Below, piece after piece: positions 1 through 11,417 of a stretch of 64,000 nucleotides of DNA. Position numbers and translations under genes: made by a program. Within the stretch, counting starts at the first letter, position 1. Every line of letters starts with the position of its first letter. This DNA is from Nocardioides sp. YR527 (GTDB lineage Bacteria; Actinomycetota; Actinomycetes; Propionibacteriales; Nocardioidaceae). The stretch covers positions 186,001 to 250,000 of the forward strand of contig NZ_FNFN01000005.1 of the NCBI RefSeq assembly GCF_900101045.1, given 5' to 3'. Under the pieces are notes generated by a model. It saw only the letters and a program-made list of their open reading frames with translations, was not told the DNA's origin and made no database searches.

Positions 1-288
1 ATGCACTACCTCGTCGCCGACATCGCGCGCACGATCACCCTGCAGCCCGGCGACATCCTGATGTCCGGCACCCCGGCGATCTCGCGCACGGTCTACCCCG
101 GCGACGTCGTCGAGGTCGAGGTCGAGGGGCTCGGCACCCTGCGCAACCACATCGTCGAGGGTCCCACCCCGATCCGCAGCGACGTCGGCGCCCAGCCGAC
201 CGAGAGCGAGGAGGTGCTCTCGACCGCCCAGGGTGGCGACTGGGAGTTCCGCGGCATCCGCAAGCCCGACCTGTCGAACACCCACTGA
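1..288 (+). CDS. Fumarylacetoacetate hydrolase family protein, C-terminal part
   Basis: This is the C-terminal end (95 visible residues) of a fumarylacetoacetate hydrolase (FAH) superfamily enzyme. The family cleaves or isomerises 2-oxo-alkenoates in ring-cleavage and other catabolic pathways using a bound divalent metal. The visible part has the conserved C-terminal signature, 'LQPGDILMSGTP' followed by a 'PGDVVEVEVEGLG' strand. The window opens on an in-frame ATG, but the metal-binding N-terminal half is missing, so the gene starts before base 1. It heads a plus-strand run of five catabolic genes. Family placement is firm; the substrate is unknown. Confidence 0.85.
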   Translation: MHYLVADIARTITLQPGDILMSGTPAISRTVYPGDVVEVEVEGLGTLRNHIVEGPTPIRSDVGAQPTESEEVLSTAQGGDWEFRGIRKPDLSNTH

Positions 289-300
289 GGCGTCCTCCTG

Positions 301-1233
301 ATGCCTGCTCCCCGGATGCTGATGATCCTCAGCGAGAACTGGACGATCACCGACGGCCGCAACCTGAACGACCTGGTCACCTGGTCCCGGATCGCCGAGG
401 ACACCGGCTTCGACTCGGTGATGATCTCCGAGCACGTCGTCCTCGGCCCCGACGCCAGCGACCTGGGCGTGATGGGCAACCCCCGTGACTACGCCATGCC
501 CGGCAACCAGGACCCGCTGATGCCGTGGCCGAGCTCGCTGATGGTGTTCTCCGCGATCGCGAGCGTCACCGAGCGGATCCGGCTCGTCGGCGCCGCGGTG
601 CTGGCCCCGCTGCGCCATCCGCTGATGCTGGCCCGCGAGCTGGGCACCCTCGACCTGATCTCGCGGGGCCGCCTGGTCGTCCAGCCCAGCGTGAGCTGGA
701 GCAAGGACGAGTACGCCGCGCTCGACGTGCCGTTCCGCGAGCGCGGCAGGATCCTCGACGAGCAGCTCGAGGTGATGGATCTGGTCTTCAGGCAGTCGCC
801 GGCCACCCACCACGGCCGTTACTTCGACTTCGAGGACATCTACCTCGAGCCGAAGGCCTTCCGCCCGGACGGGCCGCGGATGTGGTTCGGTGGTCAGCGC
901 GCCCACGGCGCGGTCGTCGAGCGGCTGGTGAGGTACGGCCACGGGTTCCACCCGCTCGGGCGACCGAGCGCCGCGGACCTGCGGGTGATCCGGGACGCCA
1001 TGGCGGCGGCCGGCCGGGACATGGCCGAGCTCGAGATGGTGGGTGGGGTGCGCTACCGCTTCCCCGACGACCACTCCCTGGCGGACCTGGGGGAGTCGAT
1101 GGACTCCATCCCGGAGCAGCTCGAGCAGGGGTTCACCACGATGTGCATCAAGCCGTCGATGTACATCGACGACAAGTCCCAGATGGAGGCGTTCTGCAAG
1201 GACGTCATGAAGCGTGCGGAGGCGATGGCCTGA
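301..1233 (+). CDS. LLM-class flavin-dependent oxidoreductase
   Basis: This 310-residue luciferase-like (TIM-barrel) flavin enzyme probably acts as an FMNH2- or F420-dependent monooxygenase or dehydrogenase in the cytoplasm. Diagnostic parts are the N-terminal 'GFDSVMISEHV' segment, the central 'LGTLDLISRGRL' turn, and 'YLEPKAF' followed by 'MWFGGQ'. It starts 12 bases after the FAH-family gene and its TGA overlaps the next ATG (TGATG), so it is in one operon with its neighbours. No clear Shine-Dalgarno precedes the ATG at 301, and ATG 316 is an alternative start. With a downstream SDR and aldehyde dehydrogenase it probably opens or oxygenates a carbon skeleton; the substrate cannot be told from sequence. 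Confidence 0.85.
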   Translation: MPAPRMLMILSENWTITDGRNLNDLVTWSRIAEDTGFDSVMISEHVVLGPDASDLGVMGNPRDYAMPGNQDPLMPWPSSLMVFSAIASVTERIRLVGAAVLAPLRHPLMLARELGTLDLISRGRLVVQPSVSWSKDEYAALDVPFRERGRILDEQLEVMDLVFRQSPATHHGRYFDFEDIYLEPKAFRPDGPRMWFGGQRAHGAVVERLVRYGHGFHPLGRPSAADLRVIRDAMAAAGRDMAELEMVGGVRYRFPDDHSLADLGESMDSIPEQLEQGFTTMCIKPSMYIDDKSQMEAFCKDVMKRAEAMA

Positions 1234-1955
1234 TGACGACGGACCTGATGACGACAGAGACGAAGCGGCTGCTGCTCCTCGGACACGACTACCTGGCGGC
1301 AGGAGGGATCGAGGCGCGGTTCGCCGAGCGTGGCTACCAGCTCGAGAGGGTCCAGGTGATCCCGCCCGACCGCTTCGAGGACCCGGGCGTGGACGTCGAC
1401 TTCCCGGACCCGCGCGACTACGACGCGGTCCTCGTGCTCGGTGCCCGATGGAGCGTCTACAGCGACCAGGTCGCCTCCTGGGTGAAGCCCGAGCTCGAGC
1501 TGCTGGGTACGGCGGACGAGGCCGGCGTACCGGTCTTCGGGATCTGCTTCGGCGGCCAGATGCTGGCCCAGGCACACGGCGGGGAGGTCGTCGCGTCGCC
1601 GGCGCCGGAGATCGGTCCGCAGGTCGTGGCTGGGATCCCGGCTGTCGCCGGGATCTGGACGCAGTGGCACCACGACCGGTTCGTCCCGCCGCCCGACGCG
1701 ACGGTCGTCGGTGCCAACGCCGCGGCCCCGCAGGCGTTCGTGCTCCGGCGCAACCTCGCCGTGCAGTTCCATCCCGAGGTGGACGCGGACAGCGTCCGCG
1801 GTTGGGTCGAGGACGGCGGCGCCGAAGACGCCAGGGGCCGCGGGCTCGACCCCGAGGTGCTCCTGGAGCACGTCGCGTCCCTCGACGCCGACGTACGGGT
1901 CCGGGCGGCCGCGCTCGTCGACTACTTCCTCGACCAGGTGGCATCGAGCCGATGA
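1233..1955 (+). CDS. Class I glutamine amidotransferase-like protein
   Basis: This protein of about 240 residues has the class I glutamine amidotransferase fold. The nucleophile elbow 'GICFGGQ' places the catalytic Cys near residue 105, and 'QFHPE' gives His180 and Glu182. Such stand-alone domains hydrolyse glutamine or gamma-glutamyl amides, as in PuuD-type gamma-glutamyl hydrolases, or supply ammonia to a partner. The start overlaps the previous stop (TGATG), and ATG 1248 is a second in-frame candidate. The stop overlaps the ATG of the SDR gene at 1952. In a catabolic operon it might release a gamma-glutamylated intermediate; that is inference. Confidence 0.8.
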   Translation: MTTDLMTTETKRLLLLGHDYLAAGGIEARFAERGYQLERVQVIPPDRFEDPGVDVDFPDPRDYDAVLVLGARWSVYSDQVASWVKPELELLGTADEAGVPVFGICFGGQMLAQAHGGEVVASPAPEIGPQVVAGIPAVAGIWTQWHHDRFVPPPDATVVGANAAAPQAFVLRRNLAVQFHPEVDADSVRGWVEDGGAEDARGRGLDPEVLLEHVASLDADVRVRAAALVDYFLDQVASSR

Positions 1956-2758
1956 GCAGGGTCGTCCTCGTCACCGGCGGAGGCACGGGCATCGGCGCCG
2001 CGGTCGCCCGGCTGCTCGCCCGGGGTGGCGACCGGGTCGTGATCTGTGGTCGCCGGGAGGCGCCGCTGCGCGCGGTCGCCGAGGAGACCGGCGCCCAGGT
2101 GATCGTCGCGGACGTGAGCAAGCCCGAGGGCATCGCGCGGGTCGTCGACGGCACGATCGCGACGTACGGCCGGCTCGACGGCCTCGTCGTCAACCACGGG
2201 ATCATCCACGTCGGCCGGGTCGACGAGGTCACCCCCGAGCAGTGGGACGAGACACTGCGGGTCAACCTCACCTCGCCGTTCCTGCTGGTCCGGGAGGCGC
2301 TCCCGCACCTGCTGGCCGCCCGCGGCGCGCTCGTCGCGGTGTCCTCGGTCGCGGCGCTGAGGGCCAGCGACGGGATGGCGGCCTACTCCGCCAGCAAGGC
2401 CGGGCTGCTGCTGCTCACCCAGTCGCTCGCCGTCGACCACGGCCGCGACGGCCTGCGTGCCAACGCCGTGTGCCCGGGCTGGACCGAGACCGAGATGGGT
2501 GACATGGAGATGGCCGAGCTCGGTGCCGCACGCGGCGTCAGCGCCGACGAGGCGTACCGGCTCGCCACCGCGATCGTCCCGCAGCGCCGGGCTGCCCATC
2601 CCGACGAGGTCGCCGCCACGGTCGGCTGGCTGCTCTCCGACGCGGCGTCGTACGTCAACGGCGTCGTCCTGCCCGTCGACGGCGGTTCCTCCGTCGTCGA
2701 CCCCGGCACCATCGCCCTCGACCCACGCGTGTCGATCGACCTGAACCAGGAGCCCTGA
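1952..2758 (+). CDS. SDR family NAD(P)-dependent oxidoreductase
   Basis: A 268-residue classical short-chain dehydrogenase/reductase. The cofactor motif TGGGTGIG is at about residues 8-15. The active site has Ser131/132 and Tyr145-x3-Lys149 in 'AYSASKAG', and the C-terminal 'PVDGG' strand is typical. It would interconvert an alcohol and a ketone with NAD(P). It overlaps the upstream amidotransferase by 4 bases (ATGA) and its TGA shares a base with the ATG of the aldehyde dehydrogenase, so the three are translationally coupled. Substrate unknown. Confidence 0.88.
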   Translation: MSRVVLVTGGGTGIGAAVARLLARGGDRVVICGRREAPLRAVAEETGAQVIVADVSKPEGIARVVDGTIATYGRLDGLVVNHGIIHVGRVDEVTPEQWDETLRVNLTSPFLLVREALPHLLAARGALVAVSSVAALRASDGMAAYSASKAGLLLLTQSLAVDHGRDGLRANAVCPGWTETEMGDMEMAELGAARGVSADEAYRLATAIVPQRRAAHPDEVAATVGWLLSDAASYVNGVVLPVDGGSSVVDPGTIALDPRVSIDLNQEP

Positions 2759-4101
2759 TGACCGAGTACGCCGTCCGCAACCCCGCCACCGGAGAGCTGG
2801 TCGAGACCTATCCGACCGCCACCGACGCCGACGTGGCCGCGGCGGTCGCCGCCGCGACCGCCGCCTACGACACCTGGGGTCGCACCTCCACCGTCGCCGA
2901 CCGCGCCGCGCTGCTGGCCCGCGTCGCGGAGCTGCACCGCGAGCGCCGCGACGAGCTCGCCACGGCGATCCACGAGGAGATGGGCAAGCCGCTGGCGAGC
3001 GCGGCCGGTGAGGTCGTCTTCTCCGCGTCGATCTACGACTTCTACGCCGAGCGCGCCGAGCGGTTCCTGGCCGACGAGGCGATCGACCTGCTGGGTGGCG
3101 AGGGCACTGCGGTCGTCCGGCGCAGCTCGGTCGGCCCGCTGCTCGGGATCATGCCGTGGAACTACCCGGTCTACCAGGTCGCCCGCTTCGCCGGCCCGAA
3201 CCTGGTCACCGGCAACACGATCGTGCTCAAGCACGCGCCGCAGTGCCCGCGCTCGGCCGCCCTGCAGGAGCAGATCTTCCGCGACGCGGGCTTCCCCGAC
3301 GGCGCCTACGTCAACCTCTACGCCACCAACGAGCAGATCGCCGACGTGATCGCGGATCCGCGCATCCAGGGGGTCTCGCTGACCGGCTCCGAGCGTGCCG
3401 GCGCCGCGGTCGCCGAGATCGCCGGTCGTCACCTCAAGAAGTGCGTGCTCGAGCTCGGTGGCTCGGACCCGTTCGTGCTGCTCTCCGCCGACGACCTCGA
3501 CGCCACCGTCGAAGCCGCCGCGAACGCCCGGCTCTCCAACGCCGGCCAGGCGTGCAACGCGGGCAAGCGGTTCGTGGTCGTCGACGAGCTCTACGACGCG
3601 TTCATCGAGCGGTTCACCGCGCGCATCCTGGAGTCCGGCGCCAGCCTGGCGCTGTCCTCGGTCGCGGCGGCCGACGGGCTGGCCGCGCAGGTCGATGCGG
3701 CGGTGGCGGCGGGCGCCACCCTGGCGACCGAAGGCGAGCGGTCGGGCGCCTTCTTCCCCGCGGGCGTGCTCACCGAGGTCACGACCGAGAACCCGGCCTA
3801 CCATCAGGAGCTCTTCGGCCCGGTCGCGATGGTCTTCCGGGCCGCCGACGAGGCGGACGCGGTCCGGATCGCCAACGACACCCCCTACGGCCTGGGCTCC
3901 TACGTCTACACGACCGACCCCGAGCAGGCCGCCCGCGTCGCGGACGCGCTCGACACCGGCATGGTCTTCGTCAACGCGGTCGGTGCCGAGGCGGCCGAGC
4001 TCCCGTTCGGCGGCGTCAAGCGGTCGGGGTTCGGCCGCGAGCTCGGTCGCTACGGCATCGAGGAGTTCGTCAACAAGAAGATGATCAGAACGGTCCGCTG
4101 A
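2758..4101 (+). CDS. NAD(P)-dependent aldehyde dehydrogenase, succinate-semialdehyde type
   Basis: A 447-residue aldehyde dehydrogenase. The general base Glu232 is in 'LELGGSDPF', the nucleophile Cys266 in 'GQACNAGKRF', and the cofactor-loop motif is 'SLTGSERAG'. The 'GQACNAGKRF' form and the compact length are typical of the succinate-semialdehyde dehydrogenase (GabD) branch. It is the last gene of the first operon and is followed by a hairpin at 4128-4167. It probably oxidises the aldehyde product of the upstream enzymes to a carboxylate. The family is certain; the substrate is inferred from the subgroup only. Confidence 0.88.
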   Translation: MTEYAVRNPATGELVETYPTATDADVAAAVAAATAAYDTWGRTSTVADRAALLARVAELHRERRDELATAIHEEMGKPLASAAGEVVFSASIYDFYAERAERFLADEAIDLLGGEGTAVVRRSSVGPLLGIMPWNYPVYQVARFAGPNLVTGNTIVLKHAPQCPRSAALQEQIFRDAGFPDGAYVNLYATNEQIADVIADPRIQGVSLTGSERAGAAVAEIAGRHLKKCVLELGGSDPFVLLSADDLDATVEAAANARLSNAGQACNAGKRFVVVDELYDAFIERFTARILESGASLALSSVAAADGLAAQVDAAVAAGATLATEGERSGAFFPAGVLTEVTTENPAYHQELFGPVAMVFRAADEADAVRIANDTPYGLGSYVYTTDPEQAARVADALDTGMVFVNAVGAEAAELPFGGVKRSGFGRELGRYGIEEFVNKKMIRTVR

Positions 4102-4127
4102 CCGTCACGGCGCGCAGTCCGCTCCAC

Positions 4128-4167
4128 AGACCGGCTCGCTCGTGCCTCGGCGCGGGGGAGCCGGTCT
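4128..4167 (+). terminator. Hairpin downstream of the first operon
   Basis: An inverted repeat with 10-bp arms, AGACCGGCTC (4128-4137) and GAGCCGGTCT (4158-4167), encloses a GC-rich loop of 20 bases. It lies 26 bases after the aldehyde dehydrogenase stop, followed by TCTGC rather than a T-run. It is a plausible intrinsic-type terminator for a high-GC genome and separates the first operon from the purU promoter. Confidence 0.5.
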
Positions 4168-4208
4168 TCTGCATCTGAGGCGACCAGCCGTTCGGGACGT
4201 ACAGACCC

Positions 4209-4255
4209 TTGACGGCGCTCTGAGAGCCGTTCTACGATCATTCTGATATATGAGT
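4209..4255 (+). promoter_or_regulatory. purU promoter with GntR-type palindromic operator
   Basis: TTGACG (4209-4214) and TACGAT (4233-4238), 18 bases apart, form a good vegetative promoter with an expected start near 4245. The 14-mer TCTGATATATGAGT (4242-4255) covers that start. It differs at two positions from the palindrome ACTGATATATCAGT found at four other promoters of the betaine region. The placement suggests a repressor that occludes the start site; the two FCD-type GntR proteins nearby are the likely binders. Confidence 0.65.
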
Positions 4256-4287
4256 TGTGTATCATTACCGGCAATCAGGAGCCCAGC

Positions 4288-7723
<3,436 letters not shown>

Positions 7724-7736
7724 GACCTCGGGTGTG

Positions 7737-7771
7737 GATCGGGCGCCGGCCGGGTGGGCCGGCGCCCGATC
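7737..7771. terminator. Bidirectional terminator between dmg and gntR
   Basis: A perfect 15-bp stem, GATCGGGCGCCGGCC with GGCCGGCGCCCGATC, and a 5-base loop lie between the convergent dimethylglycine oxidase (ends 7723) and GntR gene (ends 7792). The stem is followed by CATATTTC on the plus strand. The symmetric placement suggests it serves both strands. Confidence 0.8.
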
Positions 7772-7791
7772 GCATATTTCGAACGACGCGG

Positions 7792-8490
7792 TCAGAGGAC
7801 GCGGCGGACCTCGGTGGCGAAGCTGTCGATGTGCTCGCGGGTCAGCCGCTCGGCGCGCTCGGCGTCGCCGTCGGCGATCGCGTCCAGGAGCTGGGCGTGC
7901 TCACAGATGTGGGAGGCCAGGTCGGGGAGCTTGTCGACGACCAGGCACCAGATCCGCGTCGCCAGGTTGTCGTACCTGATCAGTACGTCCTCGAGGTGCT
8001 TGTTGCCGGTCGCTTGGTAGATCATCCGATGCACCGACATGTCGAGGCGCATCAGCGTGGACCGGTCCTCGCCGGTCGCGTCGAGCCGGCGCACCCGCTC
8101 GGCCATGGCCCGCAGCTCGGCCCGCATCGGCTCGGTGGCGGCGCTCGCCGCCCGGTTCGCGGCGAACGGCTCGAGCTGCTGGCGCAGGTCGGAGATCGCG
8201 CCCAGCTCGGTCACGTCGACGGCCGTCGCGAACGTGCCCCGGCGCGGGTAGGAGACGACCAGATGATCGGTCTCCAGGCGCTTGAGGGCCTCGCGCACCG
8301 GGGTGCGACCGAACCCGAGGGACTCCGCGAGCCTGCCGTCGTTGATCGGCTCGCCCGGCCTGATGTCGAGCATGATCAGCCGGTCCCGGATGCGCTCATA
8401 GGCCGCGTACGCCAGCGAGGTCACGGGGTTGATCGCTGGGCTGATTCCTGGGCCGCTCGCCGTCCGGACGGGTGTCTGAACGTCGGTCAT
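7792..8490 (-). CDS. GntR family (FadR/FCD) transcriptional regulator
   Basis: A 232-residue regulator. The N-terminal winged helix has the GntR signature 'LGFGRTPVREALKRLE' (about residues 58-73), followed by an all-helical FCD ligand domain with the metal-site residues typical of the family. It lies divergently upstream of glyA and shares its promoter region with the palindrome at 8561-8574, so it probably controls glyA-sox and itself in response to a betaine, sarcosine or C1-related ligand (inferred). It is a clear paralogue of the GntR gene at 25392-26066; both share stretches such as 'HLEDxLIRYDNLAxRIW'. The Shine-Dalgarno before ATG 8490 is weak. Confidence 0.9.
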   Translation of the reverse strand: MTDVQTPVRTASGPGISPAINPVTSLAYAAYERIRDRLIMLDIRPGEPINDGRLAESLGFGRTPVREALKRLETDHLVVSYPRRGTFATAVDVTELGAISDLRQQLEPFAANRAASAATEPMRAELRAMAERVRRLDATGEDRSTLMRLDMSVHRMIYQATGNKHLEDVLIRYDNLATRIWCLVVDKLPDLASHICEHAQLLDAIADGDAERAERLTREHIDSFATEVRRVL

Positions 8491-8519
8491 TCGATGTCAC
8501 CGCTTTCTGATCTGGACCG

Positions 8520-8574
8520 TTGACAGCGGTCTTCGCTACCAAGCATACTGGTCATCCAGAACTGATATATCAAT
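8520..8574 (+). promoter_or_regulatory. glyA-sox operon promoter with GntR-type operator
   Basis: TTGACA (8520-8525) and CATACT (8544-8549), 18 bases apart, form a strong promoter with an expected start near 8556. Just downstream is the 14-mer ACTGATATATCAAT (8561-8574), whose core TGATATATCA is a perfect palindrome and which is one base from the regional consensus. A second small inverted repeat, CTGGTCATCCAG (8548-8559), lies over the start. Both positions fit repression. The promoter drives the ten-gene block glyA to folC. Confidence 0.75.
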
Positions 8575-8601
8575 CGTACTTCAAGAGTTTGGGAGTTCAT
8601 C

Positions 8602-9897
8602 GTGGTTGACGTCCTGACCGCCTCGCTCGCGGACCTCGATCCCGAGGTCCGCGAGCAGATCGATGCCGAGCTGAGCCGCCAGCAGACGACGCTGGAGATG
8701 ATCGCCTCGGAGAACTTCGCTCCCGCCGCCGTCATGGAGGCTCAGGGATCGGTTCTCACCAACAAGTACGCCGAGGGCTACCCCGGCCGCCGCTACTACG
8801 GCGGCTGCGAGCACGTCGACGTCATCGAGCAGCTCGCGATCGACCGCCTCAAGGCGCTCTTCTCCGCGGAGTACGCCAACGTGCAGCCGCACTCGGGCGC
8901 CCAGGCCAACGCCGCCGCGATGTTCGCCCTCCTCGAGCCCGGCGACACCATCCTCGGCCTCTCGCTGGCCCACGGCGGCCACCTGACCCACGGGATGAAG
9001 ATCAACTTCTCCGGCCGCCTCTACCAGGTCGTTCCCTACGAGGTGAGCCGCGAGGACTTCCTGATCGACATGGCCGAGGTCGAGCGTCTCGCCCTCGAGC
9101 ACCGGCCCAAGCTGATCGTCGCCGGCTGGTCCGCCTACCCCCGCCAGCTCGACTTCGCGGAGTTCCGCCGGATCGCCGACCTGGTCGGCGCGCGCCTCAT
9201 GGTCGACATGGCCCACTTCGCCGGCCTGGTCGCGACCGGCCTGCACCCGAACCCGGTGCCCTTCGCCGACGTCGTCACCTCGACCACGCACAAGACCCTC
9301 GGCGGCCCGCGCGGCGGCGTCATCCTCAGCAACGACCCCGCCATCGCCAAGAAGATCAACTCCTCGGTCTTCCCGGGCCAGCAGGGTGGGCCGCTCGAGC
9401 ACGTCATCGCCGGCAAGGCGGTCGCTTTCAAGGTCGCCGCGGAGCCCGAGTTCCGCGAGCGCCAGGAGCGTACGCTGCGGGGTGCCCGCATCATCGCCGA
9501 GCGGCTGCTCGCCGACGACGTCGCGGCCGCGGGGGTCACGGTGGTCAGCGGCGGCACGGACGTCCACCTCGTGCTGGTCGACCTGCGCGACTCCGAGCTC
9601 AACGGTCAGGACGGCGAGGACCGCCTCCACCGCATCGGCATCACCGTGAACCGCAACGCGGTCCCGTTCGACCCGCGCCCGCCGATGGTCTCCTCCGGCC
9701 TGCGGATCGGCACGCCCGCGCTCGCCACGCGCGGGTTCGGCGACACCGACTTCAGCGAGGTGGCCGACATCATCGCGGCCGCGCTGAAGGACGACTTCAC
9801 CGAGGAGACGGCCGACGCACTGCGCGCCCGGGTCACGAACCTCGCCGAGAAGCACCCGCTCTACCCCCACCTCCTCGAGTCGAACGGAGCCGAGTGA
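8602..9897 (+). CDS. glyA: Serine hydroxymethyltransferase
   Basis: GlyA (431 residues) is a cytosolic PLP enzyme that interconverts glycine plus 5,10-methylene-tetrahydrofolate with serine plus tetrahydrofolate. The PLP lysine is Lys231 in '[14 protein letters not shown]'. 'IASENF' near the N-terminus and 'HSGAQANAA' bind substrate and phosphate. GTG 8602 is supported by GGGAG at 8591-8595. As first gene of the sox operon it works toward serine, consuming the glycine made by sarcosine oxidase and one of the two methylene-folates from demethylation. A housekeeping glyA probably exists elsewhere. Confidence 0.96.
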   Translation: MVDVLTASLADLDPEVREQIDAELSRQQTTLEMIASENFAPAAVMEAQGSVLTNKYAEGYPGRRYYGGCEHVDVIEQLAIDRLKALFSAEYANVQPHSGAQANAAAMFALLEPGDTILGLSLAHGGHLTHGMKINFSGRLYQVVPYEVSREDFLIDMAEVERLALEHRPKLIVAGWSAYPRQLDFAEFRRIADLVGARLMVDMAHFAGLVATGLHPNPVPFADVVTSTTHKTLGGPRGGVILSNDPAIAKKINSSVFPGQQGGPLEHVIAGKAVAFKVAAEPEFRERQERTLRGARIIAERLLADDVAAAGVTVVSGGTDVHLVLVDLRDSELNGQDGEDRLHRIGITVNRNAVPFDPRPPMVSSGLRIGTPALATRGFGDTDFSEVADIIAAALKDDFTEETADALRARVTNLAEKHPLYPHLLESNGAE

Positions 9898-11114
9898 TGG
9901 CAGACCTGCTCCCCGAGCACCCCGACTTCCTCTGGCGCAACCCGGAGCCCAAGTCGTCCTACGACGTCGTCATCATCGGCGGCGGCGGGCACGGCCTGGC
10001 GACGGCCTACTACCTGGCCAAGAACCACGGCATCACCAACGTCGCCGTCCTCGAGCGCGGCTGGCTCGCGGGCGGCAACATGGCGCGGAACACGACGATC
10101 ATCCGGTCCAACTACCTGTGGGACGAGTCGGCGGCGATCTACGAGCACTCCCTCAAGCAGTGGGAGGTGCTCCCCGACGAGCTCGACTACGACTTCCTCT
10201 TCAGCCAGCGCGGCGTGCTCAACCTGGCTCACACGCTGCAGGACGTACGCGACTCGGTGCGGCGCTGCGAGGCCAACCGCCTCAACGGGGTCGACGCGGA
10301 GTGGCTCGACGCCGACCAGGTGAAGGAGGTCTGCCCGATCATCAACACCAGCGACGACATCCGCTACCCGGTCCTCGGCGCGACCTACCAGCCGCGCGCG
10401 GGCATCGCCAAGCACGACCACGTCGCCTGGGCGTTCGCCCGCAAGGCCGACGAGCTCGGTGTCGACCTGATCCAGGACTGCGAGGTGACCGGGATCGTCA
10501 AGGACGGCAACCGGGTGGTCGGCGTGCAGACGAGCCGCGGCACGATCTCGGCCGGCAAGGTCGCACTGTGCGCGGCGGGTCACTCCAGCGTCCTCGCCGA
10601 GATGGCCGGTTTCGACCTGCCGATCCAGTCGCACCCGCTCCAGGCGCTCGTCTCCGAGCTCCACCAGCCCGTCCACCCGACCGTGGTGATGTCGAACCAC
10701 GTCCACGTCTACGTCTCCCAGGCCCACAAGGGCGAGCTGGTCATGGGCGCGGGTGTCGACGCCTACAACGGCTACGGCCAGCGCGGCGGGTTCCACGTGA
10801 TCGAGGAGCAGATGGCCGCGGCCGTCGAGCTCTTCCCGATCTTCGCCCGTGCGCACCTGCTGCGGACCTGGGGCGGCATCGTCGACGTCACGCCGGACGC
10901 CTCCCCGGTGGTGAGCAAGACACCGATCGACCAGCTCTACGTGAACTGCGGCTGGGGCACCGGCGGCTTCAAGGGAACTCCCGGGGCCGGCTGGACGATG
11001 GCGCACACGATCGCCCACGACGAGCCCCACGAGTACAACGCACCGTTCGCTCTCGAGCGATTCAGCACCGGTGCCCTCATCGATGAGCACGGCGCCGCCG
11101 CCGTGGCCCACTGA
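9897..11114 (+). CDS. soxB: Sarcosine oxidase beta subunit
   Basis: SoxB (405 residues from ATG 9897) carries the sarcosine-oxidising FAD site and, in characterised enzymes, the covalently bound FMN of heterotetrameric sarcosine oxidase. The Rossmann motif '[18 protein letters not shown]' is near the N-terminus. '[17 protein letters not shown]' contains the His cluster corresponding to the flavin-attachment region. The '[18 protein letters not shown]' start matches known SoxB proteins, so I prefer ATG 9897 to the overlapping GTG 9894. The glyA stop overlaps it (TGATG). The complex demethylates sarcosine to glycine, with transfer of the C1 unit to folate in SoxA. Confidence 0.95.
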   Translation: MADLLPEHPDFLWRNPEPKSSYDVVIIGGGGHGLATAYYLAKNHGITNVAVLERGWLAGGNMARNTTIIRSNYLWDESAAIYEHSLKQWEVLPDELDYDFLFSQRGVLNLAHTLQDVRDSVRRCEANRLNGVDAEWLDADQVKEVCPIINTSDDIRYPVLGATYQPRAGIAKHDHVAWAFARKADELGVDLIQDCEVTGIVKDGNRVVGVQTSRGTISAGKVALCAAGHSSVLAEMAGFDLPIQSHPLQALVSELHQPVHPTVVMSNHVHVYVSQAHKGELVMGAGVDAYNGYGQRGGFHVIEEQMAAAVELFPIFARAHLLRTWGGIVDVTPDASPVVSKTPIDQLYVNCGWGTGGFKGTPGAGWTMAHTIAHDEPHEYNAPFALERFSTGALIDEHGAAAVAH

Positions 11115-11126
11115 AAGGAGCCGACG

Positions 11127-11417
11127 ATGATCCTCATCAGCTGCCCCGACTGCGGCGCCCGCGACGAGACCGAGTTCCACTACGGCGGTCAGGCCCACGT
11201 CCCCTACCCGGAGGACCCGAGCACCCTCAGCGACGAGGAGTGGGGTCGCTACCTCTTCTACCGCGAGAACACCAAGGGCATCTTCGCCGAGCGCTGGGTC
11301 CACAGCTCCGGCTGCCGCAAGTGGTTCAACGTCCTTCGCGACACCGTCACCTACCGCATCGCCGCCGTCTACCGGAACGGCGAGCCACGCCCCACCCTGG
11401 ATGGAGACTCGCAGTGA
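11127..11417 (+). CDS. soxD: Sarcosine oxidase delta subunit
   Basis: SoxD (96 residues) is the small zinc-binding subunit of tetrameric sarcosine oxidase. '[14 protein letters not shown]' gives the CxxC pair at Cys6 and Cys9, and '[16 protein letters not shown]' supplies the conserved His and Cys further on. An excellent AAAGGAG precedes the ATG. The last codons overlap the soxA GTG by four bases (GTGA). Its size and position between soxB and soxA are exactly those of the canonical operon. Confidence 0.95.
   Translation: MILISCPDCGARDETEFHYGGQAHVPYPEDPSTLSDEEWGRYLFYRENTKGIFAERWVHSSGCRKWFNVLRDTVTYRIAAVYRNGEPRPTLDGDSQ

Noticed and set aside
4255..4287. Upstream TTG start for purU
   Set aside because: It falls in the predicted operator next to the transcription start, while ATG 4288 has a ribosome-binding site and gives the normal PurU N-terminus.
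8574..8601. Glycine riboswitch before glyA
   Set aside because: The predicted leader is only about 45 bases, too short for a glycine aptamer, and no conserved core is visible.
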